From Flectonema sp. DT1601 (lineage: Eukaryota; Euglenozoa; Diplonemea; Diplonemida; Diplonemidae): a stretch of 64,000 nucleotides of DNA. Every line of letters begins with the position of its first letter. Within the stretch, counting starts at the first letter, position 1. The translations under genes and the position numbers were made by a program. Where the stretch lies: contig OZ025808.1 of assembly GCA_964019425.1 (NCBI GenBank), positions 62,001-126,000 of the forward strand, in the 5' to 3' direction. Below the pieces are notes generated by a model. The model had not been told where the DNA came from. It was given only the letters and a program-made list of their open reading frames with translations, and searched no databases. This document shows positions 43,173 through 52,865 of the stretch, one piece after another.

Positions 43173-44890
43173 GTTGTGTTCTCCCCTGTTGTTGAAGGAT
43201 TAGAATGTAATCAAACAGAACAGCGAGTAGCATTATTTATGGTTGTCCATTTGTATTGTCAAGATGCTGAAACTACAGAAGTTACGACAATTTGAAAAAC
43301 AGAAAAAGGATTTCAAACGTAGAATTGCGACGACGTCAGCTATGAAACGATGAAATTGTAAAAATAAAAGAAAAACAGCGCAGCAATTGAAAATTTCAAC
43401 TAACGCGCGAAAAGGAATTCATACTTTGCCGTTCTCACCATTTATTCCCGACATGTTTCTTTGAAAATCAGTGCTGTAGAAACAATGCAAATCATTAGTG
43501 AGAATTAAAATCCATCGACACGTTCCTTACGAACAGGATTCAATACACGTTAGAATAATACAAAAAAAAGAAAGAAAAAAAATTAAAATAAAATAAAAAA
43601 AGATGCCGCCCTTCCGGCTTCAGTTTTCATTAGTGTCTTTGACAAAATAACGAAACAGCACCCATCCAACGTTTAAGGGGGGGGGGAGTGGTGAGGATTT
43701 ATAAAAATAAAAATAAAAAAAGAGAGAGATAATCAGAATTAGCATACCAGTAATACCTGAATTGAATAACAATATCTCTTCTTATCTTATTTGATCATAA
43801 ATGAACAAGCAGATAAAGAAGTCAACAGTAACGTAAGAAGACCCAGTTATAGAATAGCTTAGGCGATAGAATTATTCATTGAAGAGAGCATGGAGGGGAA
43901 ACACCCACGAGAAAGAATATAAAAAAGTTTGCAATTTTATTAAACTAAATTCAAGCACATTGGTTTTTCTTGTAGTCAGATTAATCGAAATACGTTCCCC
44001 ATTATGTATTTCATAAGTGAAAAGCAAACATCTCACCAACGAGAAAAAAAATATAAGAATAAGAAACCCGTCACAGAAATATTAATAATAGGAGTAAGAT
44101 GGTGGATTTAGCCATTTCTTTTTTTTTTTTTTGGAGATTTGGACTTTTCAAACACCACGTTTTGTATAATTTTACGTAGCCTAGGAGCCAAAAGTCATTT
44201 CGATGTATTTTGTTCTATATTTATTTTTTCTAACTTTTTTTTGTTTTTTTTTGCCCAAATGGAATGTATCTTTTGGTGTATCTTAACTTCTAAACAAAAA
44301 AAGAAAAACAACAAAAAGACAACAAAAAAAACAGGGCGAAAGAACAAAAAAAAAACCCCATTCAGATAAGCCTTATACTTTGTTGACGGTATTACTGGCC
44401 CCGATGGAATGATGAATCTACTTACTCTGACATAGCTGGTCTTTTGATTGTGCGCCATACTAAGGCGCGCATTAGTAGCTTCTCGAGATTCTTGTATCTT
44501 GCACAATATAACTCTCTAAAAGTAGTTGTTTTTCGCGCTAAGAAAGCTGTGATTTTTTTTTAATTTTTTTTTTTTTTTTTTACTAATATTTGTTTGTCAC
44601 AGGAAATAGATCACATTTGTCATAACAAATAAACGGCTCTTAATCTGAATAGTTTTTCTCCGACTTCGTCAAAGAGGAGGGGAAAAAAGGGGGGTGAAAC
44701 TTTGATAATGTAACTGAAAAATATTTGTAGTTGTTAATCAAAGAAACGTAACGTTTAGAAAAAAGAAAACACAAAGGGGGAACCGTATTTCTTTGTCTTA
44801 TTAACCAGAAGACGTTGTCGAATCTGGTAATTCGGGGACCACGCACTATCAGATTGGGAGAATGAAAATCACAAATACTAGAAAAAAAAC
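43173..44890. other. Long intergenic region
   Basis: 1.7 kb of AT-rich DNA with a G11-type run near 43676-43687, many A/T tracts and an 18-base T run at 44564-44581 (sense poly(A), 310 bases after the sulfatase stop). One possible tiny spliced gene (44230-44458) is listed separately. Confidence 0.45.
44230..44458 (-). CDS. Possible 30-aa basic microprotein, two exons (doubtful)
   Basis: ATG at 44458; exon 44458..44426, then a 136-base intron with donor GTAAGT and a textbook acceptor (TTTTTCTTTTTTTGTTTAG), then exon 44289..44230. The product would be a 30-residue basic peptide (MAHNQKTSYVR, then KLRYTKRYIPFG and a Lys-rich end). I do not recognise it as a ribosomal protein. The donor differs from the GTATGT form used elsewhere here. 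It could equally be non-coding. Confidence 0.22.
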
Positions 44891-46450
44891 CTACGGGCAG
44901 GAATCACCAGCACAGTGGTACCACATGCGAAGTTTCTGATGAAGCCCGTCGAGAGTTCCTTGCTTTGTAAAGTTGTACAAATTATCCATCTGCCAAGGAT
45001 CATTACTGACGTTGTAGTATTCAACGAAGTCAACATTATCGAAGACTGTCTCACCCGTAGCAGTTGTTTGAAATTCTCCGTACATAGTGTTTCCAAATTC
45101 ACCATCTAAGTGACGAATTCCAATATAATTATTTGAGGGATCCTCAATATTGTAACAGTTTGGAATACACTTTGTGTTGAAGTCATTGTAGTAGTATTCA
45201 ATAAACATCGAATCTCTCCAGTTTGCGGCATAGTCGCTTGGTAGAGATTTAATATGGTTCTTGGTTGATTCAGGTACATCTGGGTCATTCCCATCAATAA
45301 TAAATGGAACAATTGACTTCCCATCCATCGTTGATGGTTTCGCAATACCCGCCATTCCTAACCAAGTTGCTGCTAAGTCAACCTGTGATCCTAAAGTATT
45401 AAACTCACTGTTAGCTTTAATACCAGGGCCTCTTACTAATAAATGAATTCTGATATCAAATTCGTACATGTGTCTCTTGTCCATTGGAAGGTTAAATTGT
45501 CCCAACTGAAATCCGTGATCAGATGAATAAAAGAAATACGTGTTTGACATAACTCCTAATTCAGTACACAGAGAGATGGTATCGTGAATTAAGTCATCGA
45601 CTGACATTAGAGTTCTCCATCTGTCCATGAAGATTCTTGTGATATCTGTTGCAGCTGCAGTAGTAATCATTGGAACGGATGAAATAGCGTGGTGATGGTC
45701 AGCTCTCGATTCGAATGAAGAGTTCCATGAAACAGGACGAGGTTCAGTCTCTGGCCACTCAGGCTCCCAATGATCAGCATACCATGGCGCTGGAAGAAAC
45801 GGTTCATGAGCAGCCTTTGGTGCAATGTAAGCCATGAACGGTTTATCACCATTAGCAACTTTACGAATCCACGCATGCGACACATTTCCAACTACTGAAG
45901 TTGTGTAGTTCTCTGCAGACCCTTGCCACATTCCATCTTTAAACCCGTCAACGTTCTCAACTGCGAATGACGGTGAAAAGTAAGTACCACCACCATTTGC
46001 AAAGTAGGCGTCGAAACCAGGAGGTGCCTTTGGTGGGCAGTTATTCAAATACTTTCCAAATATCCCGACAGTGTACCCTCCGTCATACTTCAGGGAACTA
46101 GCGAGGGTGTAATTGTTAACTAATGATTCGTCAACGTGCATACAGCAACCAGCATGTGCGTGTCCATTCGGACAACCAGCTGTTTTCTTAATATTGTGGA
46201 AGTATCTTCCAGTTACTAATTCTGCTCTGGAAGGACAGCAAATCGGAGTGTGAATAAACCAATTTGTTGCAGTCGTTCCCTTGTCAGACATTTCCGTCTT
46301 GGTCTTTGGCATAGGAGTTACACCATTGTGAATAGGGAAAGACCCTCCTAACATTTGATCTTGATCATCAGTCAAGAAGAATACGATGTTCGGTTTTGCA
46401 GCAGCCTCCGTGGCAGCAACCATCGCCAACAGCGCAGCGAACTTCTTCAT
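44891..46450 (-). CDS. Secreted/lysosomal sulfatase, N-acetylglucosamine-6-sulfatase-like
   Basis: 519 aa, single exon, taking ATG 46450 (the frame reaches only a GTG further up). The acceptor CCTTTCTCCAG lies 25 bases before the ATG. A signal peptide (MKKFAALLAMVAATEAAA) is followed by PNIVFFLTDDQD, the metal-binding start of type I sulfatases. The active-site block TPICCPSRAELVTGRY has the CxPSR sequence whose first Cys is turned into formylglycine. Later motifs include IFGKYLN, APKAAHEPFLPAPWY and YSSDHGFQLGQFNLPMDKR. The closest family by motif is glucosamine-6-sulfatase and related extracellular sulfatases, which remove sulfate from glycosaminoglycan-like sugars. Several NxT/S glycosylation sites are present. 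The true substrate cannot be told. Confidence 0.9.
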   Translation of the reverse strand: MKKFAALLAMVAATEAAAKPNIVFFLTDDQDQMLGGSFPIHNGVTPMPKTKTEMSDKGTTATNWFIHTPICCPSRAELVTGRYFHNIKKTAGCPNGHAHAGCCMHVDESLVNNYTLASSLKYDGGYTVGIFGKYLNNCPPKAPPGFDAYFANGGGTYFSPSFAVENVDGFKDGMWQGSAENYTTSVVGNVSHAWIRKVANGDKPFMAYIAPKAAHEPFLPAPWYADHWEPEWPETEPRPVSWNSSFESRADHHHAISSVPMITTAAATDITRIFMDRWRTLMSVDDLIHDTISLCTELGVMSNTYFFYSSDHGFQLGQFNLPMDKRHMYEFDIRIHLLVRGPGIKANSEFNTLGSQVDLAATWLGMAGIAKPSTMDGKSIVPFIIDGNDPDVPESTKNHIKSLPSDYAANWRDSMFIEYYYNDFNTKCIPNCYNIEDPSNNYIGIRHLDGEFGNTMYGEFQTTATGETVFDNVDFVEYYNVSNDPWQMDNLYNFTKQGTLDGLHQKLRMWYHCAGDSCP

Positions 46451-47113
46451 TTTTGTTGATTTTTTGCTCACTCTGGAGAAAGGAATTTAGTAATACTTTC
46501 ACATGCTCAAATTACTTAAGAAGTGTAAAAATGTTTGTCGAGTTCATCCACCGTATTCAGGCTCAAGATCAACATTTCAAACCATCTTTTGCATATTAAT
46601 AAAGTTCAAACACAAACGGTAGCCACCAGTATCCACTATTCATTGTTAGTTTCCCGAACAAGAATATAATAACAGAAAACACAAACAAATACGTGTCGCC
46701 GTGAGGGGATCTTTTTTTGAGGAGGACTAGAACGTGCGCCTCTCCGGGTAAGAAATGAAGAAGGCAAAAATTACTGAGGACTAAAATATCCTACAGAGGG
46801 TTATCAGATTTGAATTGCACACACGTGAGTCCAAGAGCTTCACGTTTTTAATAATTAGAAACACCCTAACTTTCTACAGTTAACACGTATCAGAATACAA
46901 CAATGTTCTTCCGATGGGTAAGAACGAATAATGAATAGCACAATGAGTGTTAGATAACACTTTAAGAAGAACACAACCGAATACTATACAGCTTTAACAT
47001 TCAGCAGAAAGTCCAACACACTTCGTGTGATGCTGCAGTTGGATTCGTCGTTCATAACTGTTGACACTTCCAGATTGTTCAATCGAGACAACACAGAGCT
47101 ATAAAGACAATTA
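46451..47113. other. Intergenic
   Basis: No gene is supported. A 23-codon frame near 47056 preceded by TCAACAG is too short to call. Confidence 0.45.
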
Positions 47114-48193
47114 TTAAGCGAGCTGTACTTGAACTCCAACCTGTTTGTATTTATTGTATTCGTGTGGTACTTAGAGACTCGACTCGTGTCACAGTCGGGA
47201 TAATCTTATTGTTAGCAATAGGCCTATCTTTCAGAACCAAGTAGGCAAGAATCGTCTTACAGTGATGATTAAAAAAACTAAAAGACATACCACCAATGTA
47301 GAAAGCTGCTGCACAGAAGGAAGATCAGCAGAAATACTTACTGAGAAACCAGGTGACAGAACTGCAGCTTGGATTCCACCAGAGAGGCGGTTTGGTGAGG
47401 CGGTAACTTTTGTAGTTAAGTTTGAAGAAATACTTTCCAACGGAGAAAATCCAACAGCAGCAGAGAGCTCATCATTCTCTACGTACGCAGCAACGGCACA
47501 CGACTTAAATTCACCTTTGACACCTATTCTGGGATTTGGAAGAGGGAGCACCCCAGCAATACCAACACCCCTACATGTAACACTGTTATTATTGTTGCCG
47601 TCACCAAATGCAAGAGCAACTGTCAGTTTGTTAAGTCCACATGGTCGACAGTATCTGGGTAGCCTAATAAGGTTTCTTTTCTTTGCTTCGTAAAGGATTC
47701 CATAATCATTAATGTAGCGATCTTTTATTTTTGATCCAATTTTAAAATTTCCCATCGTAGCGGAAATAGATCCATGAGTAGGATAGAATGCTTGTAACAA
47801 CCTACCAGCTCTCACAGAAGTAGGATCAACATAACATGAAAGCCTTCCAGTTACATTACCAAGAGCTACAGTGTTGATTAGAGCAGCTGTTTCACCTCCA
47901 TTTTGCTTCCAGTTAGCATTAGTGTGCCATTTCAAGGATTGCATAGTGCTTCCAACATCAAGACTTCCATGATAGCCTCCAACAGTAGATACGAACTCTG
48001 CTATTGAAACATCGTTACCAATCATTTTTGAAATATCTACTCTAGCTCCATAGTGACCCTTTCCCATTGCTACTTCAATTGGTTGTTTCATTGAGGAGAA
48101 TCCAACACTCCATAAACTAATCCCGTTCTGAGAGTCGTTACTTGAGTGAGTCATTAACCTAATGTCATTGAAATAATCTTCAAAAGAGATCAT
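47114..48193 (-). CDS. Mitochondrial outer-membrane porin (VDAC/Tom40 family)
   Basis: Exon 48193..47291 plus a 27-base last exon (47140..47114) across a 150-base intron (GTATGT...AAACAG) give 309 aa, close to VDAC and Tom40. The protein begins ISFEDYFNDIRLM and is built of alternating amphipathic strands ending in aromatic or hydrophobic residues, with many Gly and Asn, as in 19-stranded eukaryotic porins. The tiny last exon gives VVGVQVQLA, a good final beta-strand of the sort used as the sorting signal for insertion by the SAM complex. The family assignment rests on the strand pattern and length, not on a strict motif, and VDAC versus Tom40 is left open. An acceptor (TTTCAACAG) lies about 32 bases before the ATG. 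Confidence 0.68.
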
Positions 48194-49916
48194 CGTTGTT
48201 TTTTTGTTGATGTGTTTCAAACTGTTGAAATATTGATATGAAGCGTTTCTTCGTATTAACAGAAACTTAGTAACTACGGCGCGTAATTGTATTTATCATG
48301 TTGTATATGTGTTACTTACAAGGATACGTGTTTAAGTAATATTTTTATATTTTTGCGATATAAAATTATGGGTCGAGAGAGGGAAAAGTCAATTTATTTT
48401 GCTTATTTTTATTGGGTACTTTTTTTTCTTTTTTTTTTTTTTAAAAATAATAATTTATCAATCTGTGTGTGTGCTTTTTTTTTTTTTTTTTTTTGTTTTG
48501 TTTTGTTTTTTTATAAAACCGACAAAAACGTACAGCGAATATAAAAGAATTGGCGCTGCATGCCAGCAGGTTTTGTTATTTCAATCAGAGGCAAGAGGTT
48601 CAACATGCCTTCAGAAGAAACAAAATTGTAAAGGGAAGGGTACTAATAAAAGCTAGAAACTTCGACATTATATTAAGTCGTCTTGTAAGACACGGAGCAT
48701 CAGCTTGAGGGGATTTAAAACCAACCCAGCAATTCAAGACAGAAGAGCATCAGTTTTTTTTGGGATGAGTAAATCGGGAAAATATTTTCGCAAAAAAAAA
48801 AAAAAAAAAAAACAATAATAAATCGGGTGTGGCTTTTCTTTTTGTTTTGTTTTTTCTGTTTTTTTTTTTTTCCGAAGAAATAAAACGGTCAGGATAATTC
48901 CATACCTGAATAGAAAGGAAATTGCGGGTAATAATATCAGGGACAGCGAGAAGAAGGAAAACGGGACAAAAAAAAAAAGGAAATTTCTTATTTATTATTA
49001 ATATTATACTACACAACATGTAATTATTGCTTTTTTTTTTGTTTATAAATATTTAATTTTTTATTATTTATTTTTTTGTTGGCCGTAATAAAAGCATAAT
49101 CCCAAACATTGTAACGCTGTTTGTATTGTGCTCCGTAAAGGAGACTACCAAGAGACAAACGCAACCTGCTATACTTAACGGCTCAAGGTCAGCTAGGTGT
49201 AAAAGTGTTTAAAAGAAAAAAAATAAATGTCAATTTCACAAAAAAAATAATGAAAAATATTAAATTTTCATTCGGCGCAAATGCATAATAAAACCAATGC
49301 TGCGCTGCACGATCCTCCTTCGCTAAGAAACTAAAAGCTTCCAGCAGAAGGTAAAAAATATTAAAAAAAACGGTGACTGGTCACCAAGCCTCACTGACCT
49401 TCCCACTGTGCTTTGTCAGCGATAGAAAAGGGAGCCAGCTGTTAGGCTTGTGACCTTCAGAGAGATGGGGCAAGTTTTTTTTTTTTTTTCGCAACCACTG
49501 AGTGGTGTTTCTAGCGTCATTTCACAACAAGAGACAAATAGAAGGTGCGATCTGCTGTGACCTGCCAGGAACAGTAAAGGTAAGCGGCCACAGCGTCTGA
49601 CCGGGTAGAGGTTGAGTTTTTTTTTTTTTTTTTTTTTGGGAGGCTGGGTGCTTTTTTTTTTTTTTTTTTCCACCCAACACAATTATAAAACAAGGGACTT
49701 TTTTTTTTTCCACCAGAGGGAAAAAAAAGACCAACTGTCCTCATACATTAGTCGGCGAACCGACTAACGTTGCACGGTGGCTCTGAGTGCAGTGGTAACT
49801 TTAGTAAAAGGCAAGATTATATATATTTTTTTTTTAAAAAGAGAAGAAAAAAAAACCGGGATAGGAAAAGGGGATCGTGTGTATTTATAACCAAAGATGA
49901 AACAAATCAATAATTC
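48194..49916. other. Long intergenic region, homopolymer-rich
   Basis: 1.7 kb with T runs at about 48430-48442, 48478-48494, 49617-49637 and 49651-49669 and an A run at 48795-48812. A perfect 8-bp hairpin lies at 49748-49767. Small frames across the homopolymers are not genes. The stretch 49240-49610 is of ordinary complexity but not recognisable as coding or as a known RNA. Confidence 0.4.
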
Positions 49917-51740
49917 TTAAAGATCAACTGGTTGTCCTGTTGGGGATTCATTTTCACAAGTGGTGCCTGAGTACTTTTTCAGCATACGCTTTGGAAGACG
50001 CATAGCGTCTCTACGGAACGGATCTCCTAGTTCACGAGTTACGATGATTTCAATGACGGTGCTGATTCCCTTTTCCATTTGATCATCGATAGCCTTCCTA
50101 AGAGTTCCTTCAATATCATCACAATCAGTAATCGTAACGCCATTACAACCCATTGATACAGCCATGTTAGCTAACCCACCAGATGGATGTTCAAGGTTGG
50201 TTCCAACGTAACGATCTCCGAACCAAATAACCTGATTCTTCTTCTCAGCACCCCACTGCATGTTATTAAAGGTAACGACAGTAATTGGGATATTCTCTCT
50301 GTTGCAAGTTAGTAATTCATTCATTGACATCCCGTAAGCACCATCACCAACGTATGCTACACAAGGGCGGTCTGGACGTCCGACCTTGGCACCCATTGCT
50401 GCTGGAATAGCGTATCCGCAGTTTCCAAATGTTAGCGCTGCTAAGTATGAGCGAGGCTGACTGAAGCGGAGGTAACCGTTTGAAACAGAACAAATATTAC
50501 CAATATCTGTTGCTACTATTGCGTCTTCCGGTAGTCCATTCTCAAGAGCACGGAGAGCTTTTCTAGGAACAATGCGACCTGATTCTTCAGAAGCTTGAAT
50601 GTTTGCGTTTGCCATTTCATTCAATTCCTCCTCCCATTCTCTCTTAGATTCCGCAATGTTGTCGAGACGCTCAGATGAGTTGCTCAAGCACTGCACGCTC
50701 TCCCCAGTAAGCTGGTCAAGGATCTCGTCTACTGCAAGGCCGGCATCTCCGCAGATTCCGACCTCAACATCTTTACATCTGCCGATTTTACGCCCGTCGA
50801 TATCAATTTGAATGATAGATGCGTTCTCTGGAAAGTAAGACATTCCGTACTGTGGGTTAGTTCCAAAAGGTCCCAACCTGGTTCCGACTGCAATTAAGAC
50901 GTCGCATTCCTTAACCGCATTCATTGCAGACTTGTGTCCACAGTATCCGAGTGGTCCAACCCATAAAGGTGATTTATGACTGAATGCATCATTGTGAAGG
51001 TACGTTGTAGCAACAGGTACTTTTAAGAATTCTGCCAGAGCAGTAACACTCTCCTGGGCGTCTGACTGAACCACACCACCTCCAGCAAGGATCACTGGGT
51101 TCTTGGCATTAGCAATTAGCTTAACTGCTTCAGCCAATGAATTCTTACCACCAGCAGATCTCTCAGGGATGTTAATTCGAGGAATTGGTTTTGTAGTTGA
51201 GCCGTAGAAGTAATCTCTTGGGATGTTTAGTTGCACTGGACCCTGCTCACGGTGTGCGCTGTCGAATGCGAATCCAGTTAGCTCAGCCATTCTATCAGGA
51301 TGACATACGTGAACTTGTTCTTTAGTAATTGATTCAAAGAATGGTAGCTGTTCAACTTCTTGAAAACCACCGAGACCTTTTGTATTAGTAGCTGCCTCAG
51401 GAGTGATTGCGACAACAGGTGAGTTTCCATGCCATGCTGCAGCTACTCCGGTAACAAAGTTAGTGATACCAGGTCCATTCTGAGCAATACAAACACCATG
51501 TTTTCCTGTTACTCTTGCATAACCATCAGCCATGTGAGCTGATCCCTGCTCATGTTGGGTAGAGATAAACCTAATTCCAGCAGCCGGAAACAAATCAAGA
51601 GGGTCCATAAATGCCGATCCCACAATACCAAACACATCCTTCACTTCTCTCGATTGCAGAGTCTCAACAAAAGCCTCCGAGTTACTCATTTCGGTAGAAA
51701 ATCTCTTCTGGAGAAACCTGGCTGAAACATTTCTCATCAT
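49917..51740 (-). CDS. xsc: Sulfoacetaldehyde acetyltransferase (Xsc) with mitochondrial presequence
   Basis: 607 aa, single exon, ThDP-dependent. Bacterial Xsc signatures run end to end: KDVFGIVGSAFMDPLDLFPA, HEQGSAHMADGYAR (with the catalytic Glu that activates ThDP), GLGGFQEVEQLPFF, LNIPRDYFYG, GPLGYCGHKSAM, FGNCGYAIPA, the ThDP site GDGAYGMSM...NN, QWGAEKKNQV and RELGDPFRRDA near the end. The enzyme converts sulfoacetaldehyde and phosphate to acetyl phosphate and sulfite, the desulfonation step of taurine and isethionate breakdown. Bacterial Xsc is about 590-600 aa; the extra N-terminus (MMRNVSARFLQKRFST) is an Arg/Ser-rich amphipathic presequence typical of mitochondrial import. The acceptor CACAACTCAG lies 10 bases before the ATG. 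A bacterial origin by transfer is likely, but codon use looks like that of neighbours. Confidence 0.92.
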   Translation of the reverse strand: MMRNVSARFLQKRFSTEMSNSEAFVETLQSREVKDVFGIVGSAFMDPLDLFPAAGIRFISTQHEQGSAHMADGYARVTGKHGVCIAQNGPGITNFVTGVAAAWHGNSPVVAITPEAATNTKGLGGFQEVEQLPFFESITKEQVHVCHPDRMAELTGFAFDSAHREQGPVQLNIPRDYFYGSTTKPIPRINIPERSAGGKNSLAEAVKLIANAKNPVILAGGGVVQSDAQESVTALAEFLKVPVATTYLHNDAFSHKSPLWVGPLGYCGHKSAMNAVKECDVLIAVGTRLGPFGTNPQYGMSYFPENASIIQIDIDGRKIGRCKDVEVGICGDAGLAVDEILDQLTGESVQCLSNSSERLDNIAESKREWEEELNEMANANIQASEESGRIVPRKALRALENGLPEDAIVATDIGNICSVSNGYLRFSQPRSYLAALTFGNCGYAIPAAMGAKVGRPDRPCVAYVGDGAYGMSMNELLTCNRENIPITVVTFNNMQWGAEKKNQVIWFGDRYVGTNLEHPSGGLANMAVSMGCNGVTITDCDDIEGTLRKAIDDQMEKGISTVIEIIVTRELGDPFRRDAMRLPKRMLKKYSGTTCENESPTGQPVDL

Positions 51741-52267
51741 TTTATTCGCTGAGTTGTGTAGTGCTAAATGCAGTCTGTGAGAGGTGGAAATATTGTAAAC
51801 GTCACTTCACTCATTCTATGTTTTCAACAAGTTATCAAGTAGCTTCACATATAAACTAAAAATACCAACTGAGTAAGTAATAAACATGTTGCGAATATTT
51901 ATTAACAACAAAAAAAGAAAACGAAGCAAAGTTACTGACAACGAATTATATATTACTTAAGAAGAAATTAGAAAGTTATTTAGTATCATCATCACATAAG
52001 AACAGTAAGGAACTCATCGTGAGATTACCGTATTTAAGATTAAATATGAGCGCAGATGTAAAATCTGAATACAATACTGCTTCGTGTTTTTAAGCAAAAC
52101 AAATAGCGGCATCCATTCTCTCAAGAAGTACCGTTTTGAAGTAACCTGTTTTGCTTATAAACATACCACTTGTTTAAATTAAGAATTTGGGGGGCGGGGG
52201 AGTCACGAATATTAAAAAAGAAAGGGGGAAAAAAGTTGGGAGACCATGGCGTTGGGGTAAACAGGAC
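51741..52267. other. Intergenic
   Basis: The Xsc leader occupies the first bases. The rest is AT-rich with a G-rich patch (52187-52201); no gene is seen. Confidence 0.5.
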
Positions 52268-52579
52268 TCAAAGCTCTTCAGGTTTATCTTTCTTAGCTTT
52301 TTCAATTTCTTCCATCATTTCCTTCTTTCTGGACTCTTTCCACTCTCTCATTCTTTCTCTAATGTTTTCTGGATACATATTTATAGAGTCAAATGGCTCA
52401 CCATCTTTAGCTTTATACACTCCTGACTTCTTGAACGCGAATCCTTTTTCAGTTCTTTCTCCTGGTAATCCTCCGAATTGAGGTTTGAATGGTCTTTTTG
52501 GTCTATTAGCTTCATCCTTACTATTTGGTACTGCTCCAACAGAACAGATAGCAACCAGTACCAAGACGACTGATTTCAT
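52268..52579 (-). CDS. Small secretory-pathway protein ending PEEL
   Basis: 103 aa with a clear signal peptide (MKSVVLVLVAICSVGAVP). The mature part is charged: a basic Pro-rich start (RPKRPFKPQFGG), then a helical C-terminus (REWKESRKKEMMEEIEKAKK). It ends KDKPEEL, which resembles a KDEL-type ER-retrieval signal, though PEEL is not a standard form. The acceptor TTCCCCACAG lies 19 bases before the ATG. Only 115 bases separate it from the stop of the next secreted-protein gene upstream. Family unknown. Confidence 0.7.
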   Translation of the reverse strand: MKSVVLVLVAICSVGAVPNSKDEANRPKRPFKPQFGGLPGERTEKGFAFKKSGVYKAKDGEPFDSINMYPENIRERMREWKESRKKEMMEEIEKAKKDKPEEL

Positions 52580-52694
52580 ATTGTGAACTTAGTTGCTGTG
52601 GGGAACTTTGATTATATTAACATGAGATACTACAAAATGATAATCTGCCGACAGGAGGAGATGGAGATTCAAAATCGAATGCTAGATAACAGCA

Positions 52695-52865
52695 CTACAG
52701 TTCATCAGGTTGACGACGGGGATCTTTTCGATTTTTATCCATTCTCGTAGGTATGTCTTTTTGGTATATATCTTGATAACCTTTTGATAACGTCTCCCGA
52801 ATATCAACAGCAACACCGACGCAGACTATTGAAAGCAGTAATACCACAGCAAACCTAGAGAACAT
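52695..52865 (-). CDS. Very small secretory-pathway protein ending PDEL
   Basis: 56 aa from ATG 52865 to TAG. The N-terminus is a strong signal peptide (MFSRFAVVLLLSIVCVGVAV); the mature part is only about 35 residues, charged, and ends RRQPDEL, close to an ER-retrieval tetrapeptide. The probable leader runs from an acceptor (CTTCCAATAG) through an A-rich stretch to the ATG. The gene is supported by the signal peptide, the leader acceptor and its similar neighbour downstream. It is below usual ORF length cut-offs. Function unknown. Confidence 0.6.
   Translation of the reverse strand: MFSRFAVVLLLSIVCVGVAVDIRETLSKGYQDIYQKDIPTRMDKNRKDPRRQPDEL

Noticed and set aside
46981-47060. 23-codon minus-strand frame preceded by GTGTCAACAG
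   Set aside because: Too short to separate from chance, with no continuation found by splicing; it may be an upstream frame or simply 3' UTR.
48287-48656. Overlapping plus-strand frames over T/A runs
   Set aside because: They translate homopolymers (Phe and Lys runs) and are low complexity.
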